A DNA stretch of 64,000 nucleotides. Origin: Plazaster borealis (taxonomy: Eukaryota; Echinodermata; Asteroidea; Forcipulatida; Labidiasteridae). Below are positions 10,601 to 20,904 of this stretch, in pieces (position 1 is the stretch's first letter; the number at the start of each line of letters is the position of its first letter). A model generated the notes under the pieces. It was not told where the DNA came from and made no database searches. It saw only the letters and a program-made list of their open reading frames with translations. The translations under genes and the position numbers were made by a program. Location of the stretch: assembly GCA_021014325.1 (NCBI GenBank), contig CM037473.1:21442822-21506821 (forward strand). The letters run 5' to 3'.

Positions 10601-13159
10601 TTATGGTATATATCAACAACTATAAAGGATTGAAACAAACAGTGGGTTCCAATTACCAAACGTATACAATCCCTTTAAAGTTCACCAGCGGGAAGTGAAC
10701 CAATTACAAACAAATCGTGTTGGTTTTACCTATTGACCCCTTGCACAACGCGCAGCGCAGTTACACGCGCCTATCCTGCCCGCCATTATTTGAGTCAAAA
10801 TGTGCACAGAGATTGACTCCCAAAATGGTGGCAATGGTAAAAGCGCATTGTGGGAGGTGCGTCCAGCGTAGTGCATGAGGTCAGTATAGTTTGAACACAC
10901 TGATTAAGATTTTGTACATAGATGCTTGTTATCAAGGACAGTTTGACAAAAGAGACTTTGAATTCTAGTTTCTTGAGTTTATAGACCTGGACCTTAGCTG
11001 TGATGTCAAATGTTGACTCCAAAAGAGTCACAGAGCCTGGACTTCCTGCAGGCACAAAGTGTACACAGCTCAATTGGAATTCAGTATAAAATCTTATAGT
11101 TTATGGAAATAGTACTGTACGATTATTACTCAACTTTTGTGGTGTAGACAATTAAGGCACATCTCAAAAATTGTTCAGCTGTTAGTTTTACATTTTTTGA
11201 TTTCATGTGGTAGTCATGTTACAACAAGTTTCTCACATGACCAGTGCAGTTCTCTTGCCTGCCAAGAAATGCCGCGGAATGCACAAAGGTCACCCAGAGT
11301 ACAATATGATATGGTCTGCTTTGTTGTTGCAGACCCTAATTCTTGTCTAGAACAGAAAAGTAAGATGTGGGCTGAAACTTGCTGCTAGGGCCCTACTGCT
11401 TAAAAGCTATTATGCTTGATGCACATGCATTTGAATCCCATTTTTTTAGTGTGTACAGTTTAAAAGGGAAACCGAAAAAGGCCAGGTAGAATCAAAGAAT
11501 TGTTTATCATCCTTGTTAAAGTGCTTTTGAACTCAACTCTCAAAAATTTCAGTTGCTTTTTTGGAAGTTCTTCTGTGCAAACACTTCAAATTTCCATTTA
11601 AAAATTCCACAAAGACAACAATTTTTACATGGCCTTTTTACGGCTTATAAAAAACACAAAAGGTAAAATATAAAATTAAAAAGCAAATAGATAATCGTAA
11701 AAGATATACAGACGAAATGGATCTCAACCAATCACAGCTGTGTCTATCAAAGACATGCAAGTCAATTTGAACATTGATTTGAGTTCAGAAAAATTATTTG
11801 ATGATTTTGAGGATTTTGTAAAGGCACAGAAGTATATGATGAAGGATGATAAACAAGACAGAATTTCAACCTGGCCTTACTCTGTAGGATGACGCTCTTT
11901 GAGTGCTGGCGACGTAAGTGAACATATTTGGAAGTCTTTCGGATGAGGAGGATGTTATCATTGCCTGTCTGCTGGATCAGCCATGCATCGTCAAGGTTCT
12001 CGGAATAAGATGCTAGAGAAGTGTCAAAAACAAATTTGAAGATTCAAAACATTTCCTGTTTATAAGTTTTGTGATGGTTACCAGGGTAACCACCTAGTCC
12101 ACCTACACAAGGCTACTCCAGTTGATAACATACAGTGGCCCAAGACAGTACTGATATTTCATTCTTGTAGGGGTAAAGCCAGTTTTCCCTTAGTAAAAGG
12201 CACCTTTATAAGGGAAATTTATATTTTATGAGGGACATTTATATTTTAAAGGGGCACCAAGGTTATGAGCAGGGGCAGATAAGTAATTGACTCTATTGCC
12301 TCAGTGAAATATCAGGCTTGGAGGTTGTAGAGAAAAAAAGTACAACCAAACATTGATAGATTTGACGTATTGTCTGCAAGTGTAAGCCAATGTTCGTCAT
12401 ATTTCTTTTCTCCCACAAATATTCAGTTATAGAAAAAAACATTTTTTTGTTTTCAAGCTGAAGCTTAGAATGTTCTCTTTCCATTACATTTAAATCCATT
12501 GATAAGTTTCAGAAATGTAAAGATAATGTTGCACAGTTTTCTACCCTTTCTGTCATTGAACATATCAGGATTATTCAGTACCTTAAAACTGACATGTAAA
12601 CAACCAAGTCATGTTGTGTGGAAACCCACCACAATTTCTCTTAATCACAACCAAGATTTTTATACCCACAAACACTTGTATTTAATGGAGGTTTAAGAAA
12701 CTTTAAAGCAATATCTTTCGTAGAATTAACTTACAGTTAAAACATTTTTCTTTACAATAATCAAAATTTTGTATGAAAACGTCATGGAGCACCAGTAAAA
12801 TTGTTACATTGTAAAAAAAAACACTTCAATGTGTTGATTGAACTTTTAAGGAAACCTATGGAATGATTATTTACAAAGTACCTTCACCTCCAGGGAAAAT
12901 GACAAAAATCACACAACATTTTATAATGCAATTTTTTTTAACATGACTCTAAAAAGCATTTTATCACTGGTTTTATTGAACGAATTTAAAACCAACTGTA
13001 AGTGAAAGATTTCAGAAAACTTTTCAGTGTGTGAATGATGATTCCGTCAGCATTTGCGTCATGACCCCTGATATTGAGGGTTAGTTTGACCTATGAACTC
13101 TCACCTTGTCTTGAGGTCATAGTTGATATCATATTTGCGATGGCAATAGCTCCTCTCAT
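1517..13159 (-). CDS. SH2-domain adaptor/scaffold protein, 5' eight coding exons (3' end outside window)
   Basis: Eight exons with consensus GT-AG borders join without a phase break: 13159-13105, 12012-11881, 8212-8158, 7393-7304, 6164-5933, 4141-3086, 2753-1982 and 1623-1517. They total 2,499 nt, or 833 codons. The start ATG at 13159 follows an in-frame TAG six bases upstream. The product has tyrosines in LNYVEV (Y70) and VNYSTI (Y103), which fit the ITIM-type consensus. YMNV (Y513) and YENV (Y528) fit the Grb2 SH2-binding consensus YxN. PIPAPR occurs twice (about 461-466 and 561-566). A His/Lys/Arg/Glu-rich tract lies at about 727-778, and an SH2 domain begins at about 800. Such proteins recruit SH2 and SH3 partners to phosphotyrosine signalling complexes at membranes. 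The SH2 start QPWYYG and the later YLVRDS look most like SHB-family or Nck/Shc-type SH2 domains from memory. The exact family is not settled because the end of the gene lies left of the window. Confidence 0.8.
1982..2753 (-). CDS. Exon with PxxxPR motif and charged His/Lys-rich tract of the SH2 adaptor
   Basis: This 772-nt exon runs from a TTATTAAG acceptor to a GTAAGA donor at 1981. It encodes residues of about 541-797. RPIPAPR near its start repeats KPIPAPR in the preceding exon. PxxxPR is the known consensus for CIN85/CD2AP-type SH3 domains, so that interaction is possible but inferred. The second half is Ser-rich and then strongly basic, with repeated HGE/HGK/HRD units at about residues 727-778. 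This looks disordered rather than folded. Confidence 0.8.
3086..4141 (-). CDS. Largest exon of the SH2 adaptor, with YxNV phosphotyrosine motifs
   Basis: This 1,056-nt exon (352 codons, phase 0 at both ends) starts after ATTTCACAG with a run of Gln and ends at a GTGAGT donor at 3085. It is rich in Ser and Pro and has many possible proline-directed phosphorylation sites (TPP, SPES, SSP). Candidate phosphotyrosines are GYEIV (about 319), GYIPH (393), YRYVDA (446 and 448), DTYMNV (513) and HRYENV (528). The last two fit the Grb2 SH2 consensus. KPIPAPRF lies at about 459-466. No folded domain is recognised in the exon. Confidence 0.8.
4923..5319. mobile_element. TTAA-flanked MITE, family A, copy 1
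   Basis: Inverted ends are AAAGGGATTGTATACGTTTG and its complement. They are flanked by TTAA on both sides, the target duplication of piggyBac-type transposases. The element is about 0.4 kb with no coding capacity. Its interior includes GGAGCGGTTATGTCCACGCA and CTTTGGAGAGTATAATGCAT on one strand, shared with all family A copies. Confidence 0.8.
5316..5653. mobile_element. TTAA-flanked MITE, family B, copy 1
   Basis: This copy abuts family A copy 1 and seems to share its TTAA. It contains the family B core TTTAAGCTCAATTGGTC and ends in ACACCCTTTAA. Its left terminus has decayed. Confidence 0.6.
5933..6164 (-). CDS. Internal exon of the SH2 adaptor (Pro/Gly/Ser linker)
   Basis: This 232-nt exon starts after ACTTCCAG and ends at a GTAACT donor at 5932. 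It enters in phase 2 and leaves in phase 0. It encodes a low-complexity linker ending in MEAQQ that continues into the Gln run of the next exon. No domain is visible. It is supported by the phase match on both sides. Confidence 0.7.
7304..7393 (-). CDS. Internal exon of the SH2 adaptor with ITIM-like VNYSTI
   Basis: This 90-nt exon lies between a TATTTGTAG acceptor and a GTAACA donor at 7303, with phase 2 in and out. It encodes a short basic linker and NRVNYSTIIFPA. VNYSTI fits [SIVL]xYxx[IVL], the consensus bound by SHP-type phosphatases when phosphorylated. The small size makes the exon less certain alone, but its phase fits both neighbours. Confidence 0.65.
7686..7740. mobile_element. Fragment of the GGCCTGGAATT MITE
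   Basis: TGGAAAATCTTAAAGTCTAA and GGGGCACCAAGGCCAAGACC match the interior of the copies at 9.1 and 36.6 kb. The ends are missing. Confidence 0.5.
8158..8212 (-). CDS. Internal exon of the SH2 adaptor with LNYVEVEI
   Basis: This 55-nt micro-exon lies between TTCCTCACAG and a GTAACT donor at 8157. It enters in phase 1 and leaves in phase 2. It encodes DKYRLNYVEVEIGPPKRR. The LNYxxV/L context recalls the tyrosine motifs of FRS2 and IRS docking proteins, and it also fits the ITIM consensus. The next coding exon upstream is 3.7 kb away and splices to it in phase. Confidence 0.65.
9101..9257. mobile_element. hAT-like MITE with GGCCTGGAATT ends, copy 1
   Basis: The copy starts AGGCCTGGAATTTCAGAGG and ends TGTAATTCCAGGCCT. 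The interior GGAAAATCTTAAAGTCTGTG and GACACCAAGGCCAAGACCAG recurs at 7,686-7,740 and 36,588-36,747, and partly at 12,190-12,310 and 16,870-16,990. A possible short flanking duplication (ATTTTC/ATTTTG) is imperfect. Confidence 0.65.
9484..9540. repeat. Dispersed repeat CAGCCTCAGTTTGG...AAGATGGC
   Basis: CCAGCCTCAGTTTGGTTTCA and AAAACAAGATGGCCGC recur at 23,736-23,795 (TAGCCTCAGTTTGATGACAT, CCAAGATGGCTGCC). A diverged inverted copy lies near 9,715-9,775. This weakens any gene reading of the minus-strand open stretch at 9.6-9.9 kb. Confidence 0.5.
10286..10678. mobile_element. TTAA-flanked MITE, family A, copy 2
   Basis: Begins TTAAAGGGTCTGTATACG and ends ATACAATCCCTTTAA, in the opposite orientation to copy 1. 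It lies in the intron between coding exons 2 and 3 of the SH2 adaptor. Confidence 0.8.
11000..11078 (-). repeat. Repeat shared with 61.8 kb
   Basis: On the minus strand GAGCTGTGTACACTTTGTGC and CTGCAGGAAGTCCAGGCTCT match the plus-strand 61,818-61,870 (GAGCTGTGTACAAATCGTGC, CTGCAGGAACTCCAGGCTCT) over about 60 bp. Both stay open in the same frame, but substitutions are not concentrated at third codon positions. I therefore read this as a transposon remnant. Confidence 0.45.
11881..12012 (-). CDS. Second coding exon of the SH2 adaptor
   Basis: This 132-nt exon runs from a CTTCTCTAG acceptor to a GTAAGG donor at 11880, in phase 1 on both sides. The peptide SYSENLDDAWLIQQ continues with a short hydrophobic and basic stretch (ILLIRK, YVHLRRQ). 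It might be the edge of a small beta-rich fold, but I do not recognise one. No stop codon interrupts the frame set by the neighbours. Confidence 0.65.
12190..12320. mobile_element. Degenerate relative of the GGCCTGGAATT MITE
   Basis: GGGGCACCAAGGTTATGAGC and TCAGTGAAATATCAGGCTTG align loosely with the MITE interior and right end. It is decayed, and its borders are uncertain. Confidence 0.35.
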
Positions 13160-13228
13160 CCAATACTAATCATATACAAAACGTTACTCTCAAAGCAAGT
13201 TGAAGTCTGGAACCTCATTCGTAGAACC
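13105..13228 (-). CDS. First coding exon of the SH2 adaptor with short 5' leader
   Basis: A strong polypyrimidine acceptor (TTCTGTTTTCCAG) precedes position 13228, and the donor GTGAGA is at 13104. Coding starts at the ATG at 13159-13157, directly downstream of an in-frame TAG, and runs for 18 codons (MRGAIAIANMISTMTSRQ) plus one base. The exon therefore implies at least one further untranslated exon upstream. A weaker alternative acceptor ATGATTAG lies just before the ATG and would leave the frame open. For that reason the start is less sure than the rest. Confidence 0.5.
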
Positions 13229-14157
13229 CTGGAAAACAGAAAAGAAAAAGAACATTGGTTATTAACAAATGTTATTTTTCACTTTATTATCTGGACATTC
13301 ATATTCATGGAAGAAATAAGGAATTGTTTATTAAAATGTCTGAACAAAGAATGCATGGCTAAAGTTTCAAGAAAATCTTCTGATCACCTCTGGTCTCAAA
13401 GCTGAGAAATTTCACAGAACCAAACTACTTTTGTCCCATACCTAAAATAGTTTTTGTTTAAATATTTGTTGACTGTTTAGGATAAGGTTTTGAATGAAAA
13501 AACTTTAAAAGTACATGTATGTGTTTGGAATAATAGTCAGCTCTCCGCCACCTCCAGTCAAAACTCTTTCATGGAGTATTTTGGAGGAAATTCAAGAACC
13601 AAGACTGCAGGACTTGTTCTGTTGTGGGGTAACCGAGTGCTAAAAGTGGTTACTGAGTGGTCCAGTGGGTATTTTGAACCCTACACATTCTTGTTGAAGA
13701 ATGAAACAAAATTCTTGCTCTCATGAAAGTCACAAGGATTGACAATATATTTCTCAATTTTCTACAAAGTAAAATAACCCAACTTACAACCTCTGTTCAT
13801 TTACTTAACATCACAAACAATAGCAATACAAAATTTACTATGGTGAAAACATACAAATTTTATATGTACAACCATTCTGAGGATTTTGAAGTGCATTTCA
13901 TGTATTCAAAGAATATTTAAAACATGCAATCTTCCATCAATTAACAACGATGTGATTCCATAAATACAGACTTTACATTAACAATTTAACTTTGCTAATA
14001 AGAAAGTTTGATCACTTTTAACAGAGATTAGACAATGACATGTCTAACAAGTTCTGATGAAAGATTTAGCAAAAAGAAAAGTTGTGAGTGTAATAGCCAG
14101 GCATTGCAGAGTCTTTCTTTGGCATTTGTGAAAGAGTCTGCAAGGGTCAAAACTTCA

Positions 14158-14530
14158 TGCCATTAACCAATCTAGTGTTTCTGGTCAGCAGAGTGTGGGT
14201 TCCAGTCCCTGCCTTGACACTTGTGTCCTTAAGCAAGACACTTAACCAGTATTGCTTCGTCCTTCAGATGGGACGTAAAGCTGTTGGTCCTGTGTGTTGT
14301 TAATGCACGTAAAAGAACCCAGTACACTTATTGTTAAGAGAAGGGGTTTGCCCCGGTGTTTGTGGCAGTGGCTGCAGAGTGCGCTGCAGCACCTTGTAAA
14401 CCCTTCATAGGTGCTACATGAATCGGTCTCATAATTCATAATAACTTCAAAACCTGTTTAAAAAAAAGTGTCTTTCTTTGTTCAAGCGCCTTGAGTACCT
14501 TAGACGTGCACTATATGACTCATTATTATT
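14158..14530 (+). mobile_element. tRNA-derived SINE S1, copy 1
   Basis: This copy is truncated at its 5' side. It has GTCAGCAGAGTGTGGGTTCC (B-box region), CTTAAGCAAGACACTTAACC, AATGCACGTAAAAGAACCCA and the tail ACTCATTATTATTATTTA. It is the same body as the full copies at 48.1 and 55.2 kb. Confidence 0.7.
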
Positions 14531-15164
14531 ATTTACACCACAGGTCATTTTGTATGGTCAGCAGTTTGCAACAGCTAATTTCCTTCTTTCTTCTCAAGTG
14601 TAATTCTTGTTTGACCTACCCTTTAAGACCATGGAGGTCTGCCAAAAAACACCAAAGATTTGCAAACGTTACCAGTGCATCACAGACGCAGAGGAAAAGA
14701 GTCAAGGGAAACCATCAGCTTCAGAAATCCACGTACATGTAAAAGAGGGTATGGAAATAGACTCAGGCCATGGAGTGAGTGCCAGGATATGGGGCTAACA
14801 GCCAGCTTCCCCTGCCAAATCTTGTGCCTCAATGACACATACTGTGCCATGAGTCATAAATACTCCCCTTGCTTTCAACCTGGGTCTTCAAAATGCCCAA
14901 CATGGCCCTTTTAAAGGCATGATGCATGTACTGGGTTGATTTGTATCTTTAAATCTATAATTCTATAAATTTTGGTAATAAGTTATTTTAAATAGTTTTT
15001 AAATATTTGTTTGAGTGAAGTACATATTAACATGGACAAACATGTCTGTATACAAGCATTTGTCTGTACAAGCTTCATTGCTTTATTTATAAAATATATG
15101 ATGAAATAGAATTAGCTGTTGCAAACTGCTTACCAACCAAAAGGACCTGGTATAAATGCAAAAA

Positions 15165-15210
15165 ATAGTTAATGGCCTGACGTTTCGACCCTAGCAGAGT
15201 CTTTCTCATA
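15165..15210. repeat. Dispersed repeat GGCCTGACGTTTCGACC, short copy
   Basis: AAATAGTTAATGGCCTGACG and TTTCGACCCTAGCAGAGTCT match the 44.1-kb copy over about 45 bp and then diverge. Confidence 0.55.
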
Positions 15211-17110
15211 AAATATATGCTGAAGTTATACCCTGAATTTTACACAGGACTGCAGGCCTGAGGCCAGTGAGTGGTTTTAGTGTCGGGCCAGTAAACTATG
15301 ACCGGACAAGTCCGGCGGTCTTGTGTATTAATAAATCTTCTTTTTGATGTCTTTCTTAAAGCTTATTGTTCAAATAAAAACATGCATGTTAAAAGGTGGC
15401 TGTGTCAGGACTCAGGAAGGTTTTTTTCTCATTTTGATTCTGGTCTTGTACAAAAATTTCTGGTCCAGTAAACAATTTGAGCTACAAGCCCTGCGGTCTT
15501 GTGGATTTTTTTCCCAAATTTGAGCCCTGGGCTCTACTGAAGAATTTTACAAAATATTCACATGTTTTTAACATGTGTAAAAGAAAGGTATATTCACTTA
15601 TTTGCAGCATGCTTTAATTTTAAGACCTCTTATTTATTCTGAGGATGTAAAAAGTTCATGTACTAATACTACTGGAAAGTTTTATACTAATCATGCAGGT
15701 GCCTTAGTTTTGTCAAAACAACATACTGATCACAACTTTCTCTAATCTGGTTCACAAAGAAACCTGAAAATATTTACCTCATTTTAAATGGTGCATTTAA
15801 TCATTGTGAATCTATCTATGAAGCTAAAAGAAAAAACCTGTGGTCTTGCAGATATTTTCTTGAAATTCAAGCCCTATGTTAAAATTCTTGGTTGGTGAGA
15901 CGGTCTGCGACCGAAACGAAGTTGATTTCAAATTCCAACATGAAAATTGGTCCAGCAAGATACCGTATTTTCAATTTTGATGTACTTTTCTGGGTGATTA
16001 ATTTGTAGTTCTTTGCTTCTTATACTTATGTAATTTTTTTTGCAGGAATTTTCATGTAATGTGCCCTCAAGTAGGCTGGTCCTGGAGAGAGTGCAATATA
16101 AATGCCAGAGTGTTCTCCCTTAACAGTGGTTCGCTGTTCAAATGCCAGTTAAAACACATGAGGACCAGTCCACACTCCAAGTCAAGTGGTCCAGCTGGCT
16201 AGTTCAGTGTTGAAAAATATTCTTGAGTTACGGACCTAGTAAACAATCTGGTGGATTAGTAAAATGACAAGCTAACTGGACCTGCTGGCCAGTCACTAAA
16301 AAAGTTAAGGATAAAACCCAGAATTAAATAAAGAAAAGAAAACTGTATATGATTTTTCTACGAACAATTTTCTAGGAACTGAGTTCCAAATCCTCTGTTG
16401 ATGTATTTTGAAACCATGACGTCATCCCTTTCCTTTCAAAGCACTAAGGGTTTCCTAATTGTGTTTGGATGAAGTAACCAAAACACTATCAGCCCTGCTC
16501 ATGCGTAGGTGGACATTTTTCTAATTTTTGACAAACGATACACAAAGAGTTGAACTGTAGAATGTCAAAAGTTCTCTTCTGTGAACTTTATAACTTTTTT
16601 TTGAAAACGTTCAGAAAATTGAATATTTTGTTCAACAATTTACTTTTTGTTTTTTTTTGTTTTTTTTTTGGGGGGGGGGGGATTTGAGTTGTCCGCTGGA
16701 TTAAATGGATTTTGTTACAACCCAACTTCATTAATTGTTCCAATTGTTGTTGGACCTATTTCAAGAATTAACGACTGTACTTCAGTAAAAGATTACCAAA
16801 GTTGGGACAGCTCAACTATTGCTGGGGCACTTACTCAAGTTGAGCATGACAGATGCATATGTTCAGGGCTAATACTTCATGGAGGCAACAGAGGCACTTG
16901 TCTCCATGCTACTCATCATTGCCTTAGTGCCCCTTGAAATTTCCCTCCTAGAGGTGTCCTTTAGAAGGGACAAGTGCCTTGCCCTTACAAGAATGAAGTA
17001 TCATGCCTGTATGTTTGAAAATAATCATCACTTTATGAAGTCACTCCTTTGGCAGTACTTTTCTGACTAAAAATTAAGCCTTAAGTTCCCTAGAAATACA
17101 GGACTCACCG

Positions 17111-17458
17111 TTAAAGGCATTGTACACTTTTGGTAACAGCTCAAAATCAGTGTCCACATTTTGTGTGATTGAACATGCATGAACAAACAAACCTGTGAAA
17201 GTTTGAGCTCAATTGGTCATCGAAGTCACAAGAAAATAGTGAAAAGAGATCTCATGTGTTTTTGTTTTTTCAAACATCAAGTTTTTATCGCGCGTAAAAA
17301 AAAACTATTTTACTCATTTCTCAGAAACGATAGCATTTTAGGCAGAAATATTTTAAGGAACACTTTCTACCATTAATTACTTTAAATCATGTAAGTTATG
17401 TGTGAATCTGTGAACATTTGTGTTTTTCGATCTTACCAATAGTGTACAGGGACTTTAA
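17111..17458. mobile_element. TTAA-flanked MITE, family B, copy 2
   Basis: TTAAAGGCATTGTACACTTT opens and AGTGTACAGGGACTTTAA closes the element. The core TTGAGCTCAATTGGTCATCG is shared with the other family B copies. Confidence 0.75.
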
Positions 17459-17750
17459 CACAAGCCCGGTGTACACTGTCTAGTAAAAACTGCTACAGGC
17501 AGTAAACACTACCTCTCAACTTGCCCTTGTGCTAATTTATTTTTGAGATGTGTGAGTGTAACTTCATATGACCATAAAACTGGTTGTGATCACTACCATT
17601 AACACATTGGAAAGATACATTTATGACAACACATTTCAAATCTGGGCTTCAAGGCCTAAAACTTCCTAGTGGCAAGTCAAAGCCAAAATTTACTAGCTCA
17701 GTGGTCTACTTTACAAAAAGCTTAAGTGCAAGGTTTGCAATAAATTTCAG

Positions 17751-18158
17751 TTAAAGGCATCGTACACGTTTGGTAATGACTCTGATGATTAATGGCAATA
17801 AAAACTTACTTGGTAAGAAGTACAGCAGCTTTGGATAGTATAATGCATTTTGAGAAACTTTGAGTTTGCGAAGTCAGAGCGGTTTGAACTTGATAAACTT
17901 TTTACTTCAAAGTACTGCGGTTATGGAAAAATACATCACTTTTATCCCCAAAAATTTGAATCTGAGTCAGAGTGTATCAATTGCAGATTATTCTTCCTGC
18001 GTGGACATAACCGCTCCAGATTTTCGGCAATACCTCAAAAACACTACCACCTTTTGAAATGAAGTTTTCACAGGTTAGTTTTATGGTATATATCTACAAC
18101 TATATAGGTTTGAAACAAACAATAGGCTCCAATTACCAAACGTGTACAATGCCTTTAA
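17751..18158. mobile_element. TTAA-flanked MITE, family A, copy 3
   Basis: TTAAAGGCATCGTACACG and GTGTACAATGCCTTTAA form the ends. It has the GGCAT subtype terminus rather than GGGAT, which is shared with the copy at 52.1 kb and suggests a subfamily. Confidence 0.8.
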
Positions 18159-18239
18159 AACAAATTTGTAGAAAGTAGGAAATGTATATGACAGATACAA
18201 ACAAAAGTTTGTACACACTTTAACAGGGCCAAGATTACT

Positions 18240-18470
18240 AAAGAGTGTCAGACTGGCCTCTTGTCACTGGGCATGCTTGGTGGTCTAACATCAAGGACAT
18301 GTACTCTAGAGTAGCATGCATGGGTTGTGGGTTCGAATCCCCCCCAGGCCCAGTCATACAAATCTTCTTGGTATTTGAAGTCAAGGAGAGGAGGATAGTC
18401 AGCATAGAGTGGAGTAATTTGATGGATTTGGGATAGCTACTGAGCGAGCACCTTTGGATGTAAGATACAA
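18240..18470 (+). mobile_element. SINE S3 copy 1
   Basis: TTGGTGGTCTAACATCAAGG and GGTTGTGGGTTCGAATCCCC give a tRNA-like A-box and B-box pair. It resembles the copies at 22.9 and 51.1 kb but has no shared long tail. Confidence 0.45.
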
Positions 18471-18799
18471 AACAAACTTACCTGCCTCATGTGATTTTTT
18501 GCATTTCTTATAGAAACTCTTCTGATATCAGTCAAGTGTTCACACAGCATAAATAGTCCAGCAATGACAAATCATAAACTTTCCAATCAGCAATGTCAAA
18601 AGTAGTCATCAAATCCAACTAGTTGTGAATTTACCAAACAAAGGAAGTTCAAATCCTGTTGATGCAGACTCCACTGACTCCAGCCGTCCAGTCAAAGATA
18701 TGAGTGTACAGGTCGAAAAGTCAAAAGTACGCAACCCAGTGAACAAAACGTCCCAGCTATACAGTGTTAGGCTGGTGCTAAGCAGATTTCTAGACACTC

Positions 18800-19200
18800 A
18801 TTAGCAAGACATTTATAACTTTGGATGTTCAAAATTAACGGCCAATGAAATGATCTGGATCACAGAGTTCCAAATAAATGTTTCAACTTTTGGCTCGAAC
18901 TTTTGACAGTTCAACTAGCTATATAAAGAAAACATATGAAAACTTCCTGATGATTTAAATACATAAAGATAAAAACTTGGATGCCAACTATAACGGTTCA
19001 ACACACACCTTGCTTGTTTAAGAGACGCTGGTGTACTGACTAGCACTTCCCGCAGCAGAGCATAGACTTTCCGTGTCATGTGGTGGCCCCGTTTATAAGT
19101 AACGTTCACATGCTGCGATGATGTCATTGCGATTCGTCCAACGTTGGGGGGGGGGGTCATCGGGGACTCAGTAGGTTAGTCATCACTTAGGGATCGTCGC
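18800..19200 (-). promoter_or_regulatory. Possible 5' untranslated exon/promoter of the SH2 adaptor
   Basis: On the minus strand AAACAAGCAAG|GTGTGTG is a possible donor at about 19,007. GATGATGTCATTGCG upstream resembles a cAMP-response element. Joining this stretch to the first coding exon gives no extended reading frame, as expected of a 5' UTR. The support is weak, and transcript data are absent. Confidence 0.2.
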
Positions 19201-19347
19201 TAGCAATCAGAAAATGTAGAACTGTAGGGGGGGGGGACACGAAACACAAGAAGAAGTACTTTGAACAATGGCTTTCCAAGTTGTAGTTTATTGCCATTGC
19301 ATAATGTCAACTTGACAAATGGATAAGAATAGTAAATCATTGATAAC

Positions 19348-19723
19348 TTAAAGGGAAAGTATACCTTTGTTTTTTTGGACCGTTCGATTGTTTTAATCTT
19401 ATATAAATGTAGATATATATAATAAAAACTAACCCGTGAAAATTTCAATTCAAAAGGTGGTAGCGTTTTTGTGATATCACCCAAGTCTGGAGCGGTTATG
19501 TCCACGCAGGAAGAATAATCTGCCATTGGGAAACACATTCTGAGAAACGTTCTCAGATTCAAATTTTGGGGGATAAAAAGTGATATCTTTTTCCATAACT
19601 GCAGTACTTTGAAGTGACAAGTTTCTCAAAATGCATAATACTATCGAAAGCTGCTGTACTTCTTACCAAGTAAGTTTTTATTGCCATTATTTTTCAGAGT
19701 CATTACCAAACGTATCCTTTTAA
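19348..19723. mobile_element. TTAA-flanked MITE, family A, copy 4
   Basis: The left end is TTAAAGGGAAAGTATAC and the right end is degraded (GTATCCTTTTAA). The interior carries the typical GGAGCGGTTATGTCCACGCA block. It is more diverged than the other copies. Confidence 0.7.
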
Positions 19724-20154
19724 CTGAAGATGTATAAAGTTTACCATCTGTAAACAACAATAATACCTGAATGACACTGATTTTAAAATATAGTTCAAAA
19801 ATCAACAGAATGCAAAGCAAACATTAACCCTATATCAGTACCCTGTATAAAATACATGATGCCATGCATTTTTAAGCTGCAAAGTACTACTTTATTTGAT
19901 AATTTGCGGCTAAAAATTCAAGAAACAATGACTGCAGTGAAGGCATAAAAGTTCAAAGCTGACTATTTATTTTGGTCACAACTTGAACTTTCACAAAGGT
20001 CATTTTAAGGAAACGTGGCGTGTTGTAACCAATACAAATACATTTTAAATTAACGCTAATTCAGTCGGCAGTCCAGAAATCAATATCTACCATTTAGTGA
20101 AACGAATGAGTATGAATATAACAACAGATGAAGTGTAACAATTACATGAAAATA

Positions 20155-20330
20155 AATTAGTTTTGGGTTGAACAAAGACAAATTTACTAGAGCAGGATTT
20201 GAACCTGCGACCTTCGGATTAGCGTGCCAGAGGTCCCAGGTTCTAACCCTGCTCTAGTAATTTTTTTCTTTGATCAACCAAAGATTTATTAAAATTTACT
20301 TAGTCAGTTTCCCTTGTGGTTTATTACAGG
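20155..20330 (-). mobile_element. Palindrome-ended element with tRNA-like core, copy 1
   Basis: TTTGGGTTGAACAAAGACAA on the left and TTTTTCTTTGATCAACCAAA on the right are inverted ends. Between them the minus strand reads AAGGTCGCAGGTTCAAATCC and TGCTCTAG, the 3' half of a tRNA-like module. The outer sequence AAACTGAC/AAGGGAAACTGAC recurs at 26.8 kb. Confidence 0.55.
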
Positions 20331-20904
20331 AAGAGAAAATGGGAAAGCCATGAGACAAAAGAGATGGACTGATGATCTTCAAAATTACAAAGTTAATTCA
20401 CACCATGGTAAAATCCTGACAGTAAAAATTACAAAACAGTAAACAACACAAAATGGATCAATAATTGGATTAGCCTTTTTGAGATATGGTGGACACTATA
20501 GGAGTGTACTGTTTGGTTTGTTTGTATACAGACAAATTTACCCAAACCTAATAGTGTCCAAGGTTCTCCCCAGGTTTTTTCAAAACTGTCTGGGACATTC
20601 TGGAACCAAATTTTGGAAGTTTGGCCGAAGCAAGGCATTGAAACAAGGTCTTCGGAATGTTTTCTACTTGGTGTCTATCTTGGTTTTAAAAGCCATAATA
20701 TGCAATCTTGAGCATTCTATGGTTTTTCTCTTGATGTTTTTTGGTGAAATTATATAATTATTAAAAAGAAGAAAAAGTTTTTTGTTTTGTTTTGCGTATC
20801 GACCGGAAATCGCGCGTATCAGCCCAATACACTACATTGTGCATGGGGAGAACCCTAGTGTCATAGTCTTGTGTCTGCAATATCTCAAAATGTGGATTGG
20901 ATTG

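Larger units (their letters stand above)
13229..17110. other. Sequence upstream of the SH2 adaptor coding start, no gene seen
   Basis: Besides SINE S1 copy 1 and the short GACGTTTCGACC repeat it holds A+T-rich DNA without an exon I can support. CCAGTAAACAATTTGAGCTACAAGCCC at about 15.46 kb recurs near 47.2 kb (AGAAAACATTTTGAGCAACAAGCCC), another dispersed repeat. A gene spanning untranslated exon(s) of the adaptor may pass through. Confidence 0.4.

Noticed and set aside
18609..19160. Additional coding exon of the adaptor (MTRKVYALLREV)
   Set aside because: Its possible donor leaves a phase that runs into stops with either downstream exon. At best it is an untranslated exon.
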